From Rubinisphaera italica (GTDB lineage Bacteria > Planctomycetota > Planctomycetia > Planctomycetales > Planctomycetaceae), in assembly GCF_007859715.1 (NCBI RefSeq), contig NZ_SJPG01000001.1:434001-498000 (forward strand): 64,000 nt of DNA, written 5' to 3'. Within the stretch, counting starts at the first letter, position 1; each line of letters opens with the position of its first letter. A program made the position numbers and the translations under genes. The notes beneath the pieces were generated by a model. It made no database searches. It saw only the letters and a list, made by a program, of their open reading frames with translations, and had not been told where the DNA came from. Positions 35,222-48,603 of the stretch are shown one piece after another.

Positions 35222-36235
35222 TTATGACATCACTAACACATTGGCCCCGCGCGTCGGCTTAAATTTGAGATCGCGCAGAGCCTGATTCGCTTCCTGGAGT
35301 GGAAATGTTTTGATTGTGGGGCGAATTGGGATCTCTGAGGCAATTTTTAGAAATTCGCTGATATCATAATGGGTGATATTCGCAACAGATTGTATCTGGC
35401 GTTCCATCCAGAGGTGTTCATGATAGTTGAGCAAGAGTAACTCTTCCTGATCACGGGCTTCCTTTCGGATCGCATTAATCACCAACCGCCCGCCAGGTTG
35501 TAGATTGCGGAGTGCGTTTACGACAGGTTTCCAGGCGGGGGTCGTGTCGATGATTGCCTTCAGCGGTACCGGAGCTGTTGCTTCGATCGGACCTGCCCAA
35601 CTGGCTCCGAGATTGAGTGCGAACTGTCGCGATTCGGCATCACGTGCGAAGACCGAAACTGGAGAGCGCGGATACAGATGGTGAATCAAAGACAAGACGA
35701 GATGAGCGGATCCTCCAAATCCAGTCAAACCAATCGGATCTCCATCGTAGCATTGTGTCAGTTTCAGTGCCCGATATCCGATAGAGCCTGCGCACATCAA
35801 TGGAGCCGCTTCAGCATCTTTGAATAACTCTGGAATTGGATACGCATACCGGGCTGGAACAGACATTTTTTCTGCGTATCCACCATGATGGTCACATCCG
35901 GTACCCTGAAATGTCGGATCCAGATTTTCGTCACTGTCTCCGGTCGATGAGTAAATCCAGCCGACTCCGACACGATCTCCAATGCGATGTTGAGTGACAT
36001 CATGACCTACGCTTTCAACATATCCAATGACTTCATGTCCCAGGATGATCGGCAGTGATGGCGGAATTAAGCGTCCTTCGATTTCATCGAGTTCAGTATG
36101 GCAAACTCCACAAGCAGCAACACGTATAACGACTTCATCAGATTGAGGTTCTGGATCAGTCCAGTCAACGTACTTCAACGGTTCGGAGTCTGGAGTGAGT
36201 TCCTGAAGAGTTTCCAGGATCATTGCCTTCATCAA
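35222..36235 (-). CDS. Zinc-dependent alcohol dehydrogenase family protein
   Basis: 337 residues. The catalytic zinc site is in CGVCHTELDEIEGR and LGHEVIGYVE; the nucleotide-binding motif GLTGFGGSAHLVL is of the AdhA-like NAD(P) subgroup. The four structural-zinc cysteines found in most relatives (CxxCxxCxxxxxxxC) are not present: the loop reads VGWIYSSTGDSDENL instead. It may act on small alcohols or aldehydes made in fermentation, which fits the neighbourhood. Minus strand. Confidence 0.85.
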   Translation of the reverse strand: MMKAMILETLQELTPDSEPLKYVDWTDPEPQSDEVVIRVAACGVCHTELDEIEGRLIPPSLPIILGHEVIGYVESVGHDVTQHRIGDRVGVGWIYSSTGDSDENLDPTFQGTGCDHHGGYAEKMSVPARYAYPIPELFKDAEAAPLMCAGSIGYRALKLTQCYDGDPIGLTGFGGSAHLVLSLIHHLYPRSPVSVFARDAESRQFALNLGASWAGPIEATAPVPLKAIIDTTPAWKPVVNALRNLQPGGRLVINAIRKEARDQEELLLLNYHEHLWMERQIQSVANITHYDISEFLKIASEIPIRPTIKTFPLQEANQALRDLKFKPTRGANVLVMS

Positions 36236-36291
36236 ACGCTCCTCAAATGATTAATATTCTCAGTTCCTGAAAACTCAGCTTTGAAGATGTC

Positions 36292-37983
36292 TCAGGATAG
36301 CCACTCGGGACGAATCAGCATGACCAATCCCAGTACAAGAATGACGATCCCGCTAGTCAGTTTGAGCCAGCGACCCTGCCGTTCCTGCAATTTGTTCTTT
36401 CCTAACGTGATCACAACGATGCCAACCATCAAACTATCGTCAAACATATAAGCAATATTGTAAAGCGCGAGATAGCCATAGTTTATCCAGGTCGAATAAT
36501 TCTGCTCCGTGAGAATTTGAGTATAGAGTGCAGGCAGACCGGCTGTGCATAACAATTCGACGATATTCACAAGTACTGCGAGCACAAACGCACCAAACAA
36601 GGCTCCGTACAGGTTTTCAGCAGTAATGATTTGTCGCGTTCTTGCATAGATGCCCGGTTTTGCAGACTCAGGAATCGAGAGAGAAATGCCTTTTTTGAAG
36701 AGAAAGAAGTCCTTGATGTGTATCGAGCCAATCCCAATGGCAAGAATCGCCAGGATTACCTGGACTGATCGAAGATATCCAATCAGCAGGAAGACGTTGA
36801 GCCATGCAGCCATGAAAGCGAAGTAGGCCAGCCCACTCACCAGCACGAAAGTCGCGGCGATTAGTAGTATCCTCAGACGATTTTTCAGATTAACAAGTAA
36901 GGATAATAGAAATAGAAGTACCCACATCGCACAGGGGTTAAAACCATCGACCAGTCCCACAAGAATGGTGAACAGGGGCATTCCCAGACTATCCGCATTC
37001 ACTTCGCCAATCCATGGCAGGATGATTGTCGTATCGGATTCGGGACCGAGAGGCGTAGCATCATTCAGGTCTGGTTCGAAAAAACTGGGGGCATCCAGAG
37101 ACGTCTCATCCTGTAACAAACTTGTCGAACTTTCTGGAGAATTCAAGCCGGCGGAGACTGTAAATAGGGATCGTTCCCAACGTAGTTGTGCTGAAAAAGG
37201 AATTTCAGAAAAGAGTTGATGCTCTAAACTCGGTTCCATCTTTGATTGTGTCTGTCCGGCATTCATCGTCCAGGTCGTCAATAATTTCTCCAGACGATTA
37301 CCGGTAATTTCGATTCCCTGAAAACCAACAATCATCTGATTGCAGAGATGAAAGACCGGAGTGCTTGCTGCTGCCTGTTTATAGCGTTGCGTGAGAGTGA
37401 TCAGATCCTGTCGTGCTTCCGCGTCTTTAAAGATATCCCGGACACGAAATTCAAAACCTGGATATTTATCCCGCAGGAGCTTTAAATATCGTATGGCGTC
37501 CTCGCAATGAGAACATCCTGCTCGGGTATAAATATCAACCCGTAACATCTGTTCGACATAGGACTCAACATTTTGCTCGTTCAAACCACGAGAACGATAG
37601 GCATTGCAGCCAATCAGTAACGGCGTTGAGTCCGCCGTAATTGAAAAATAGTCCAGAAACCTTTGATACTGCAGCAACTGCTTTTGATCGGCATTGTCCA
37701 GATCGACAGCTTGAAGTGTTGTGGCCTTGCGTGATCGTATGCTTTTATTCAGGGAGTTAAATAGCAGCAAATCTGTATTCTGATCACTGTGATAATAGAA
37801 AACCAGGACTGCGGTACGTTTGGTTTCCATTTGAGCATGGGCGTGGCGTATCACTAAGCCCGAAGAAGTTGTCATCAGAAATGCCACAATGGCCATCAAT
37901 ATGAAATATCTCCAACGTGCTACAGTATTCCACAGCAAGTCACAAGTATGATTGATCAATGTGATTTGGATTGATGTTTGCAA
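36292..37983 (-). CDS. Thiol-redox membrane protein (glutaredoxin-like plus CcdA/DsbD-like)
   Basis: 563 residues. One N-terminal membrane anchor (about 30-50), a periplasmic region with a glutaredoxin-like CxxC (DIYTRAGCSHCEDAIRYL), a linker, then a membrane domain of six or more helices (FTILVGLVDGFNPCAMWVLL onward) of the cytochrome c biogenesis/DsbD family; NPC and LCTAGLPA carry the cysteines. It probably passes reducing equivalents from the cytoplasm to periplasmic proteins, such as apocytochromes. The two c-type cytochromes in the same region are possible clients. Annotation of the periplasmic domain is by motif only. Confidence 0.75.
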   Translation of the reverse strand: MQTSIQITLINHTCDLLWNTVARWRYFILMAIVAFLMTTSSGLVIRHAHAQMETKRTAVLVFYYHSDQNTDLLLFNSLNKSIRSRKATTLQAVDLDNADQKQLLQYQRFLDYFSITADSTPLLIGCNAYRSRGLNEQNVESYVEQMLRVDIYTRAGCSHCEDAIRYLKLLRDKYPGFEFRVRDIFKDAEARQDLITLTQRYKQAAASTPVFHLCNQMIVGFQGIEITGNRLEKLLTTWTMNAGQTQSKMEPSLEHQLFSEIPFSAQLRWERSLFTVSAGLNSPESSTSLLQDETSLDAPSFFEPDLNDATPLGPESDTTIILPWIGEVNADSLGMPLFTILVGLVDGFNPCAMWVLLFLLSLLVNLKNRLRILLIAATFVLVSGLAYFAFMAAWLNVFLLIGYLRSVQVILAILAIGIGSIHIKDFFLFKKGISLSIPESAKPGIYARTRQIITAENLYGALFGAFVLAVLVNIVELLCTAGLPALYTQILTEQNYSTWINYGYLALYNIAYMFDDSLMVGIVVITLGKNKLQERQGRWLKLTSGIVILVLGLVMLIRPEWLS

Positions 37984-38012
37984 CGTAATAATGAATCAAC
38001 CTTCTATTTCTC

Positions 38013-39062
38013 TCAGGCGATGGTGATTTCGGAGTCCAGGTAAACGTCCTGAATGCGATTCAAAAGCTCGATACCCTCTTTCAGCGGTCGTTGAAAGGCT
38101 TTGCGGCCACTGATCAGCCCCATGCCACCTGCTCTTTTGTTAATCACTGCTGTTCGAACCGCCTGAGCAAGGTCTGAATTTCCAGAGGACGCTCCACCGG
38201 AGTTGATAAGGCCAGCTCGTCCCATATAACAATTGGCCACTTGATATCGACACAGATCGATCGGGTGATCAGAAGATAATTGCTCGTAGACGAGATCATT
38301 GGTTTTGCCAAATTGTATGGCTCGATAGCCTCCGTTGTTTGTGGCTTGTTTTTGCTTGATGATGTCCGCTTGAAGCGTAACTCCCAAATGGTTGGCCTGC
38401 CCAGTCAAATCGGCCGAGACATGATAGTCCTGATCAGTTTTGAAGGCTGGATTCCGTAGATAACACCACAAAAAACAGGCCAGGCCAAGTTCATGAGCCG
38501 TCTCAAATGCCAGGCTGACTTCTTCAATTTGACGGCGGGATTCGGGAGAGCCAAAGTAAATTGTAGCTCCGACGGCCACCGCACCCAGATCGTATGCTCT
38601 CTTCACAGAGGCGAACATCCGCTGATCATAAGAGTTTGGATAAGTAAGAAGTTCATTGTGATTTAATTTGACCAGAAACGGAATTCGATGCGCGTATTTT
38701 CGGGAGACTGCACCGAGAACTCCAACTGTGGATGCGACGGCATTGCATCCTCCTTCGATGGCGAGTCTTACTATGTTTTCCGGATCGAAATAATCAGGAT
38801 TGACGGCAAAGGAGGCGCCGGCAGAATGTTCGACTCCTTGATCCACCGGCAATATCGACATGTACCCCGTCTGACTCAATCGGCCGTGAGCAAAGAGCGT
38901 TTCCAAGCTCCTGAGGACTCTCGAGTTTCTATCAGAATTTGCACATACTCGAGAAACGAAATCTGGCCCCGGAAGAGTCAGCCGTGATTTATCAATGGTT
39001 TGGCACTGGTGGTCCAGTAGAGATCCGCTTTCTTCCCCAAGAAGTTCAAGGATGGAATTCAT
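38013..39062 (-). CDS. fbaB: Class I fructose-bisphosphate aldolase (FbaB/DhnA type)
   Basis: 349 residues, DhnA-type TIM barrel: [60 protein letters not shown] and [14 protein letters not shown]. This fold cleaves or forms fructose-1,6-bisphosphate through a lysine Schiff base. The start overlaps the baeRF3 stop by 17 bp, so both are probably co-transcribed. Class I aldolases of this kind are commonly coupled to gluconeogenic or anaerobic metabolism; ppsA upstream would feed PEP towards it. Confidence 0.9.
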   Translation of the reverse strand: MNSILELLGEESGSLLDHQCQTIDKSRLTLPGPDFVSRVCANSDRNSRVLRSLETLFAHGRLSQTGYMSILPVDQGVEHSAGASFAVNPDYFDPENIVRLAIEGGCNAVASTVGVLGAVSRKYAHRIPFLVKLNHNELLTYPNSYDQRMFASVKRAYDLGAVAVGATIYFGSPESRRQIEEVSLAFETAHELGLACFLWCYLRNPAFKTDQDYHVSADLTGQANHLGVTLQADIIKQKQATNNGGYRAIQFGKTNDLVYEQLSSDHPIDLCRYQVANCYMGRAGLINSGGASSGNSDLAQAVRTAVINKRAGGMGLISGRKAFQRPLKEGIELLNRIQDVYLDSEITIA

Positions 39063-40212
39063 GAGTCACTGCTCCTTTATAAAACCGACCGATGGCGACA
39101 CTCTGATCAGGCATCTCGTCTGCGGGAAAAGTCATCCATGGGATTTTGTGAGAGATCGCGTAGACGGCTAATCGATTCAAGAGATCTTCATCATCGTCTC
39201 GTCTCTCAGAATGCTGTTCAATTACTCCTGTTGACTGGCTGTATAAACCCCAGACTTGAGTATCTTCGGCAAGACAAATCGATTCCAGTCGGCCAGTAAA
39301 TAACTCTTCAAATATCACTTCAAGATCACTGGAAATATCAGGTAGTTCATGCCGTGTCAGAAAATCATCCAGGAACTTTTGACGTCGACCTGCAACAATT
39401 TCACTGATGAATGATAACGAATCGTATTGGAGATCTTCTACCGATTTCTGATCGGGATTACCTGACAGAACTCGACTTGAAAGATCTTGATCGGTAACAA
39501 CCTTGCTAAATTCAACAGCAATTCGATTTTCAGCAGCGAGGAGAAGAGGACCGTGCTTGTCGGTGAGTTTTGGCTTGATCGCATCAAACACATGCTGGCA
39601 AAACTCGTGTAAGCGAATCTTTGAATGAGGGTCATCGGGTTCGGCTTGATGACCATGCAGTATTTCTTTTCCAGAGCCAACTGAGTGACGCTGAAGTCCA
39701 GGATCCGATATTTGAGCACGATCGACCGTCATACTCATCTGATCCAGTTCCGGGATCCTGAGTTGCGTTGGTTGACCTTCGCTAACTTGAATAAGACGAA
39801 CATGATTCTGACTCAGAGCCAAAACCATGTAAGGAATCTGCTCCTGAACGACGGGAAGCAAAGGTCGGAGGTAAAAATGGTCTCCTACAAAGACTAACTC
39901 GGGAACAGGGTCGGGGAGCGCATAGTGATGAATCTGCTGATCTGATATCAGAATCACCATTCCTTGAGAACGCTTTTTCCAGACGGTCTTCTCTGCAAAT
40001 GACATCACCTTATTGATAAACTTCTCAGCTTCTGGCTGCTCGAACCACCAGTTTGCCAGAGTGCTCTCTGCTTGCTTTAACAAATTGCGTAAACGGATTG
40101 AGTTCTGCTTCGACTCTCGTCCAGTGATTTCGACTGGAAGATAAACGGAGACGAGTGGTGGAGTATTTTGATTTGCGAATTCGAATAACTCTTTTGTCTT
40201 AATGTCACACAT
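39046..40212 (-). CDS. baeRF3-type release-factor-like protein
   Basis: 388 residues with similarity to the bacterial archaeo-eukaryotic release factor families (baeRF3): N-terminal [20 protein letters not shown], a middle domain with [17 protein letters not shown], and a C-terminal domain ([16 protein letters not shown]). The family is thought to act at ribosomes, perhaps in rescue or stress-time translation, but experimental data are scarce. It is in a putative operon with Hsp20 upstream and the aldolase downstream on the minus strand. Confidence 0.75.
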   Translation of the reverse strand: MCDIKTKELFEFANQNTPPLVSVYLPVEITGRESKQNSIRLRNLLKQAESTLANWWFEQPEAEKFINKVMSFAEKTVWKKRSQGMVILISDQQIHHYALPDPVPELVFVGDHFYLRPLLPVVQEQIPYMVLALSQNHVRLIQVSEGQPTQLRIPELDQMSMTVDRAQISDPGLQRHSVGSGKEILHGHQAEPDDPHSKIRLHEFCQHVFDAIKPKLTDKHGPLLLAAENRIAVEFSKVVTDQDLSSRVLSGNPDQKSVEDLQYDSLSFISEIVAGRRQKFLDDFLTRHELPDISSDLEVIFEELFTGRLESICLAEDTQVWGLYSQSTGVIEQHSERRDDDEDLLNRLAVYAISHKIPWMTFPADEMPDQSVAIGRFYKGAVTHEFHP

Positions 40213-40299
40213 TTTCGATCCAGAAGTCCACAGCGAACAACTTCGCTGCCCTCTCTATTGTGAGTGCCTGGCTAATACAAAATAAGCAAATGATAAAGA

Positions 40300-40327
40300 G
40301 TCGGGTGAGTGCACCTGCACACACCCG
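40300..40327 (-). terminator. Hairpin downstream of the Hsp20 gene
   Basis: tcgggtg (40300-40306) pairs with cacccga (40321-40327); inside it gtgca and tgcac pair around a cc loop, giving a long stem with one mismatch. On the minus strand it is followed by CTCTTTATC, a weak T-run. It lies 10 bp after the Hsp20 stop and may attenuate transcription into the baeRF3-aldolase genes. Confidence 0.6.
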
Positions 40328-40337
40328 AAAATTCTGA

Positions 40338-40799
40338 TTAACCTTTGATGGCTACCTTGTGACATTTTGCCTCTTCACATTTCGGCATCGTTACGGTCAG
40401 AACGCCATTGTTAAGTTCAGCAACAATTTCCTCCTGAGATACCGAACAGGGAAGATCAATCACGCGGAAGAACGAACGTTGAGAACGTTCGATCCGATGA
40501 AACGTTTTATTCTTTTCTTCACTTTCATCCCGATGCTCACCAGAGATGCGGATGCGGTCACCAGTAACATCCAATTGAACATCCTCGGGTTTCAAGCCGG
40601 GCAGATCCATTTTCAGCTCCAGTGTATTCTCAGTTTCAGCCAGATCGAATGCAGCGGACTGTGGACCATTTGACCATTCACTTAGCCCCCTCGTCATCTC
40701 TCCAAACAGTTCATCCATTTCCTGTCGAATGGCTTGAAACGGATGGCGAATTGCGGGACTCATGTTCCCCGAATTTTTAGAAATCCCAGTACCAGCCAT
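40338..40799 (-). CDS. Hsp20/alpha-crystallin small heat shock protein
   Basis: 153 residues with an alpha-crystallin domain (AAFDLAETENTLELKMDLPG through GVLTVTMPKCE). ATP-independent chaperone that binds unfolding proteins in the cytoplasm. aggagg lies 6 nt before ATG 40799; ATG 40802 one codon earlier is possible. A 12-bp perfect palindrome 80 bp upstream may be an operator. Hsp20 genes are frequent members of hypoxia/dormancy regulons. Confidence 0.92.
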   Translation of the reverse strand: MAGTGISKNSGNMSPAIRHPFQAIRQEMDELFGEMTRGLSEWSNGPQSAAFDLAETENTLELKMDLPGLKPEDVQLDVTGDRIRISGEHRDESEEKNKTFHRIERSQRSFFRVIDLPCSVSQEEIVAELNNGVLTVTMPKCEEAKCHKVAIKG

Positions 40800-40877
40800 C
40801 ATTCACCTCCTGGTTGTCTACAACCGTTTATTGTTCCAGAAAAATGATTCCGATTTTCATACTTCTGAAAATCAGTC

Positions 40878-40889
40878 AATGACGTCATT
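40878..40889. promoter_or_regulatory. Palindrome aatgacgtcatt upstream of Hsp20
   Basis: A perfect 12-bp palindrome about 80 bp upstream of the Hsp20 start, in the 5' intergenic region. It could be an operator for a dimeric regulator. A second copy was not noticed elsewhere in the window. Confidence 0.25.
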
Positions 40890-43660
<2,771 letters not shown>

Positions 43661-43668
<8 letters not shown>

Positions 43669-43999
43669 TAAGCCGAAAGCGATTGACAATAAGAAACAAA
43701 CGGCTTTTAGCCGGGAAGTCGGCGCAAAGCTGACACGAAAACTTAAGGCTCAACGTCACAACAATTATGGGGTTTGGTTTGGTTTGGGAATGATGGGGCT
43801 GATTGGCTGGTCGGTCGTAATTCCCACATTACTGGGAGTTGTTATCGGAATTTGGCTGGACAAACACTTTGGAGCACGGCACTCGTGGACGCTAACGCTG
43901 ATGATCATTGGTTTGACAATCGGTTGCTGGAGTGCCTGGCAATGGGTCTTTAAGGAAGATAAAGCGATGCGAGACGAACAGGAGGATCGAGATGAATGA
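43661..43999 (+). CDS. atpQ: N-ATPase subunit AtpQ (AtpI-like)
   Basis: 112 residues from ATG 43661 (MTDKPKAIDNKKQTAFSREV), overlapping the atpC stop by 8 bp. Two membrane helices (GLIGWSVVIPTLLGVVIGIW and LTLMIIGLTIGCWSAWQWVF) after a basic N terminus, as in AtpI/AtpQ proteins. It is probably a chaperone for assembly of the c-ring. Specific to the N-ATPase gene order. Confidence 0.88.
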
Positions 44000-44312
44000 G
44001 GCGTTCATTCTGATTCCAGCTTGGTTAGCAGGAACCATACTGGGAACGATATTCTTTGGGGGACTCCGATGGACCATTCAGAAAGGAATCATCTCCCCAT
44101 ATCCGGTGCGGTGGTTTCTTGGAAGTCTTCTGCTGCGAATGAGTGTGACCTTGCTGGGATTCTACTTTGTCTCAGGCTTTCACTGGGAGCGACTGATGGC
44201 ATGCCTGATAGGTTTTATCATGGCACGCATGGTCGTAATGCGGCAGACGTTCAGTTCCGTTGAAAATCCAACTCTCAACGTGCAGGAGGCCAACCATGCG
44301 TCTCAGCCCTGA
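43992..44312 (+). CDS. atpR: N-ATPase subunit AtpR
   Basis: 106 residues from ATG 43992 with aggagg 7 nt upstream. Three hydrophobic helices (LIPAWLAGTILGTIFFGGLR, SLLLRMSVTLLGFYFVSGFH, LMACLIGFIMARMVVM); the Arg in SLLLRMSV and in MARMV is characteristic of AtpR. AtpR is found only in N-ATPases and is thought to interact with the c subunit's ion site. The stop overlaps atpB by 17 bp. Confidence 0.88.
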   Translation: MNEAFILIPAWLAGTILGTIFFGGLRWTIQKGIISPYPVRWFLGSLLLRMSVTLLGFYFVSGFHWERLMACLIGFIMARMVVMRQTFSSVENPTLNVQEANHASQP

Positions 44313-44991
44313 CGAACTGATTTTCTGGCAATTCGGATTTTTCAAAATCAATGCGACCATCGTATTCACTTGGGCAACCATGCTATTGCTGATCGTTGCC
44401 TCGAAACTGATCACGCGCAAGCTTTCTACTGACTTGCATCGCACTCGTTGGCAGAATCTGCTTGAAATCATCGTCTGCGGCATCGAAAAGCAAATCGCAG
44501 ATGTGGGGCTGAGTCATCCTCTGAAGTATCTTAGCTTTCTGGGCACACTATTTTTATTCCTGGCCACAGCCAGTCTCTGCACAATTTTCCCTGGCTATGA
44601 ACCGCCGACGGGCTCATTATCGACAACCGTAGCCTTGGCACTTTGCGTGTTTGTGGCGGTGCCGATGTTCGGAATCGAAGCTCATGGTTTGGGAGACTAC
44701 CTGAAGTCTTACATTGAACCGACAGTCATTATGCTTCCGTTCAATATCATCAGTGAATTATCAAGAACATTGGCATTGGCCGTTCGATTATTTGGCAACA
44801 TGATGAGTGGAGCGATGATCATTGCTATATTGCTCACGATTACTCCGCTCATTTTTCCAATCTTCATGACGGCACTCGGCTTGCTCACCGGAATGGTGCA
44901 GGCCTATATCTTCACGATCCTGGCTGCTGTTTATATTGCCGCTGCGACACGAATTCGTCAGCCCAATTCTAAATCCGATGGGGCCCTCTAA
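44296..44991 (+). CDS. atpB: N-ATPase subunit a
   Basis: 231 residues from ATG 44296 (aggagg 7 nt upstream). Five to six membrane helices. The essential Arg is in ELSRTLALAVRLFGNMMSG; GLLTGMVQAYIFTILAAVYI is the last conserved helix. It forms the ion half-channels facing the c-ring. Confidence 0.92.
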   Translation: MRLSPDELIFWQFGFFKINATIVFTWATMLLLIVASKLITRKLSTDLHRTRWQNLLEIIVCGIEKQIADVGLSHPLKYLSFLGTLFLFLATASLCTIFPGYEPPTGSLSTTVALALCVFVAVPMFGIEAHGLGDYLKSYIEPTVIMLPFNIISELSRTLALAVRLFGNMMSGAMIIAILLTITPLIFPIFMTALGLLTGMVQAYIFTILAAVYIAAATRIRQPNSKSDGAL

Positions 44992-45020
44992 CTTTACCTC
45001 TCCAATAAAAGGAAAAATAC

Positions 45021-45302
45021 ATGGACAGTATGACAATCATCGCGGTGACATCGATTGCCATTGCCGGGATTACCACCAGTTTCGGCTGTATGGGGCCTGC
45101 CTTCGCAGAGGGAAAGGCGGTCGCAACTGCCCTGAGCGCACTGGCTCAGCAGCCCGACGCCTCAGCTACAATCACCAGAACGCTATTTGTCGGTCTGGCG
45201 ATGATCGAATCGACGGCCATTTATTGCTTTGTAGTTTCTATGATTCTCATTTTCGCCAATCCGTTCTGGAACCAGGCCATCTCCCAAGCGGCAGGAAAGT
45301 AA
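45021..45302 (+). CDS. atpE: N-ATPase subunit c
   Basis: 93 residues, two membrane helices. Helix 1: FGCMGPAFAEGKAVATALSA; helix 2: LAMIESTAIYCFVVSMILIF. Helix 2 carries the ion-binding Glu in IESTAIY, with the E-S-T-x2-Y pattern of Na+-type c subunits. At the helix-1 position that is Gln in Ilyobacter this protein has Glu (AEGKA), the double-carboxylate pattern reported for N-ATPases. Whether H+ or Na+ moves cannot be decided from sequence. Ribosome site aaagga. Confidence 0.92.
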   Translation: MDSMTIIAVTSIAIAGITTSFGCMGPAFAEGKAVATALSALAQQPDASATITRTLFVGLAMIESTAIYCFVVSMILIFANPFWNQAISQAAGK

Positions 45303-45305
45303 GCA

Positions 45306-46127
45306 ATGCTTATTGATTGGTTCACCGTACTTGCACAGGCGATTAACTTCCTGATTCTGGTGTGGTTGATGAAACGATTTCTCTATCGCCCCATCCTGCA
45401 TGCAATTGATGAGCGGGAAAAGAAGATTGCAGCAGAACTCGCAGATGCTGATGCAAAGAAAGCCGAAGCCCGAAAAGAACGCAATGATTTCGAACGGAAA
45501 AATGCAGAGTTCGATCAGCAGAAATCGGAACTGATCAGCCAGGCTACGGAGGACGCGAAAGCAGAACGCCAACGACTGATTGAGCAAGCGCGTCAGGCAG
45601 CCGATTCCTTCACTATTAAACGACAGGAATCGTTGAGAATTGACGCTCGTAACCTCAACAACGCCTTCATTCAACGGACTCAGCAGGAAGTCTTTTCCAT
45701 CGCACGTAAAGCATTGATTGATCTTGCTGGCGTAAGTCTGGAAGAGCGAATGTGTGAGACATTCACAGACCGCCTGCGAGACATCGACGGTATGACAAAA
45801 GCCAGACTGACTGAGGCACTCAAGTCGTCATCGGATCCTGCTATCGTACGGAGTGCGTTTCAATTGTCTGAGAGTCAACGTCAGAAAATCCAACAGACAT
45901 TCAATGAAATTATCGCAAAGGAGATTCTCGTCCGCTTTGAAACGACTCCAGATGTCATCTGCGGCATTGAGCTGACCATCAACGGACAAAAAATAGCATG
46001 GAGTCTTGCCGATTATTTAAGCTCGCTCGAAGAGAATGTTGACCAAATACTCAATAACAAACAGATGATAACTCCCGGCGCTGAGTCAAATTCTAAAGAT
46101 ACGCACCTCGCGGAGAGTCACTCATGA
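45306..46127 (+). CDS. atpF: N-ATPase subunit b
   Basis: 273 residues. An N-terminal membrane helix ([20 protein letters not shown]) is followed by a long charged coiled coil ([20 protein letters not shown] onward) and a C-terminal domain that probably takes over the part of the absent delta subunit. It is longer than ordinary b subunits, as in other N-ATPases. Stop overlaps the atpA start by 4 bp. Confidence 0.9.
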   Translation: MLIDWFTVLAQAINFLILVWLMKRFLYRPILHAIDEREKKIAAELADADAKKAEARKERNDFERKNAEFDQQKSELISQATEDAKAERQRLIEQARQAADSFTIKRQESLRIDARNLNNAFIQRTQQEVFSIARKALIDLAGVSLEERMCETFTDRLRDIDGMTKARLTEALKSSSDPAIVRSAFQLSESQRQKIQQTFNEIIAKEILVRFETTPDVICGIELTINGQKIAWSLADYLSSLEENVDQILNNKQMITPGAESNSKDTHLAESHS

Positions 46128-47704
46128 GTGAGCAACCGGAAAGCTTAAACGATCTACTCGACACTGCCTGGGCAGGGATCCATCAGGCTCAATCCGCCCT
46201 GAAACCCCGATTAATACCGCGAGAAGTCGGTACTATTACCAGTCTGAGTACAGGAATCGCCAAGGTTTCAGGCTTGCCTAATGTTGGCTTTGAAGAACTG
46301 GTTAAGTTTCCGGGCGATGTGTTAGGCATTGCATTCAACGTGGATGAGGATGAAATCGGTGTCGTGTTACTTGGCGACTATTGGCAACTTCAGGCAGGTG
46401 ATGAAGTGCGGCGCACCGGACGTGTGATGGACGTGGCTGTAGGGAACGGATTACTCGGGCGGGTGATCGATCCGCTTGGGCGACCAATCGATGGCAAGGG
46501 GCTGGTCTCCACGGAAACACGTCTTCCTACAGAACGTGCTTCACCCCCAATTATGGATCGTGCTCCCGTAACGGTGCCGCTTCATACTGGTCTCAAAGTT
46601 ATCGATGCACTCATTCCCATTGGACGTGGTCAACGGGAGTTGATTCTCGGTGATCGCCAGACAGGAAAAACTGCCATTGCATTGGATACCATTCTCAACC
46701 AACGGGGGCGAGATGTTGTCTGTGTTTATTGCGCGATTGGACAGCGGGCTTCCTCTGTGGCGAAAGCGGTGGCTGTTTTGCAAGAGAGCGGGGGGCTGGA
46801 TCACACAGTTGTCGTAGTCTCCGAAGGCGACGATCCTCCCGGACTGGCTTACATTGCACCCTATGCAGCAACCAGTATTGCTGAATATTTCATGGAAGCA
46901 GGTCGTGATGTCCTGATTGTTTACGACGACCTGACACAACACGCACGTGCTTATCGTGAGCTCTCTTTGCTCTTGCGGCGTCCCCCCGGTCGGGAAGCCT
47001 TTCCCGGTGATATCTTCTATATTCACTCCCGGTTACTGGAGCGATCGACACATCTGTGCGAGAAACGCGGAGGAGGCTCATTAACGGCATTGCCAATCAT
47101 CGAAACGGAAGCTCAGGACATTTCCGCTTACATCCCAACCAACCTGATTTCCATTACGGATGGGCAAATCTACCTGTCTCCTTCTCTCTTTGAACTGGGA
47201 GTGCTGCCCGCTGTCGATGTTGGTAAATCCGTATCACGTGTTGGCGGGAAGGCACAACGGGCAATGTATCGTGCGGTTGCAGGGGATCTTAAACTGGCAT
47301 ACGCCCAGTTCGAAGAATTAGAAACGTTTGCTCGATTCGGCGCCCGTCTGGATGATAACACTCTCAAAGTAATCGAGCATGGTCGACGAATCCGTGAATG
47401 TCTCAAGCAGCCCGAATTCACTCCCGTATCAGTGGCTGCCCAAATCGCAATCTTACTCGCCTTGAGCGAGGGGCTTTTTGAGGCCGTGCCACTTAACCAG
47501 ATGACAGCTGCAGAACAGACCGTTCAGGATTCAGCTGAAAATATTCCGGAAGACATCTGCAAGAGATTCGAAACCGCTCAGAAATTGAATGACGAGGATC
47601 GCAAAACGATCATCGAGATTGCTCGACAATCACTTGCAGGATTCAAATCCAATCCAGACCCCAAGCCCACCTCTCCAGCATCGGTTGAGGAGGAACAAAC
47701 ATGA
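46124..47704 (+). CDS. atpA: N-ATPase subunit alpha
   Basis: 526 residues, an F1 alpha subunit: Walker [29 protein letters not shown] [13 protein letters not shown], and [21 protein letters not shown]. It forms the alternating non-catalytic nucleotide sites. It overlaps atpF and atpG by 4 bp each, in line with a single operon. Confidence 0.95.
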   Translation: MSEQPESLNDLLDTAWAGIHQAQSALKPRLIPREVGTITSLSTGIAKVSGLPNVGFEELVKFPGDVLGIAFNVDEDEIGVVLLGDYWQLQAGDEVRRTGRVMDVAVGNGLLGRVIDPLGRPIDGKGLVSTETRLPTERASPPIMDRAPVTVPLHTGLKVIDALIPIGRGQRELILGDRQTGKTAIALDTILNQRGRDVVCVYCAIGQRASSVAKAVAVLQESGGLDHTVVVVSEGDDPPGLAYIAPYAATSIAEYFMEAGRDVLIVYDDLTQHARAYRELSLLLRRPPGREAFPGDIFYIHSRLLERSTHLCEKRGGGSLTALPIIETEAQDISAYIPTNLISITDGQIYLSPSLFELGVLPAVDVGKSVSRVGGKAQRAMYRAVAGDLKLAYAQFEELETFARFGARLDDNTLKVIEHGRRIRECLKQPEFTPVSVAAQIAILLALSEGLFEAVPLNQMTAAEQTVQDSAENIPEDICKRFETAQKLNDEDRKTIIEIARQSLAGFKSNPDPKPTSPASVEEEQT

Positions 47705-48603
47705 GTGACAGCCTCGCGAGAATTCGCCGTCAGATCACCACCGCCAGCGATTTGCAATCGGTTGTCAGGACGATGAAAGCGATGGCCGCTTCCAGTATCG
47801 AGCAATACGAGCAATCCGTGCGAGCATTGACTGACTACTACAGAACTATCGAATTAGGTTTGAGTGCATGTTATCGAAAAAGTAACATGATGACATTGTC
47901 AACACCTGGTAATCAACATCCAGAGTCTGGGACCATTTGCGCCATTGTGTTCGGTTCTGACCAGGGTCTGGTAGGCCGATTCAACGATGTTGTGGCCGAT
48001 CATGCAATTCAGACACTTACGAAGTTTCCCGGCTCACTGGAAGTCTGGGCAGTTGGCGAACGCGTTCACGCAAGATTGTCAGATGCCGGCCTCCCAATGC
48101 AGGGACTGTTTAATGTACCAAATACCGTCAAGGCCATCGCGCCGCTGGTCGGTCAGATTCAATTGGAAAGTGTCTCTCAGCAATCTACTGAAGAACCTGC
48201 GTGTGTGTATGTCTTTCACAATCGCCCGAATTCTGGGGCATTGTACGAACCAGTCAGTCGGCGGTTGCTCCCTCTGGACACCCAATGGCAGAAAAGTTTG
48301 ACCAAAGTTTCCTGGCCAACCAAGATTGTTCCAGAAGTGATGGGAAGCGAACTCTCGATATTGCGAGCCCTCATCCACGAGTATTTGTTTATCTCAATGT
48401 TTCAAGCATGTGCAGAATCACTGGCGAGTGAGAATGCGAGCCGTCTGGCCTCGATGCAACGTGCAGATCAAAATATCAATCAGTTACTCGAAGAGTTCCA
48501 CGTCTCCTTCCATCGCCTCCGCCAAAGCAGCATTGATGAGGAACTGTTCGATGTCGTCGCCGGCTTTGATGCCCTTGTTGCATCCAAGGAGCATGTGAAA
48601 TAG
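47701..48603 (+). CDS. atpG: N-ATPase subunit gamma
   Basis: 300 residues with the gamma-subunit coiled-coil ends: [20 protein letters not shown] at the N terminus and [20 protein letters not shown] at the C terminus, surrounding a Rossmann-like core ([15 protein letters not shown]). It is the rotating shaft and the last gene of the N-ATPase operon. No strong terminator was seen after it. Confidence 0.93.
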   Translation: MSDSLARIRRQITTASDLQSVVRTMKAMAASSIEQYEQSVRALTDYYRTIELGLSACYRKSNMMTLSTPGNQHPESGTICAIVFGSDQGLVGRFNDVVADHAIQTLTKFPGSLEVWAVGERVHARLSDAGLPMQGLFNVPNTVKAIAPLVGQIQLESVSQQSTEEPACVYVFHNRPNSGALYEPVSRRLLPLDTQWQKSLTKVSWPTKIVPEVMGSELSILRALIHEYLFISMFQACAESLASENASRLASMQRADQNINQLLEEFHVSFHRLRQSSIDEELFDVVAGFDALVASKEHVK

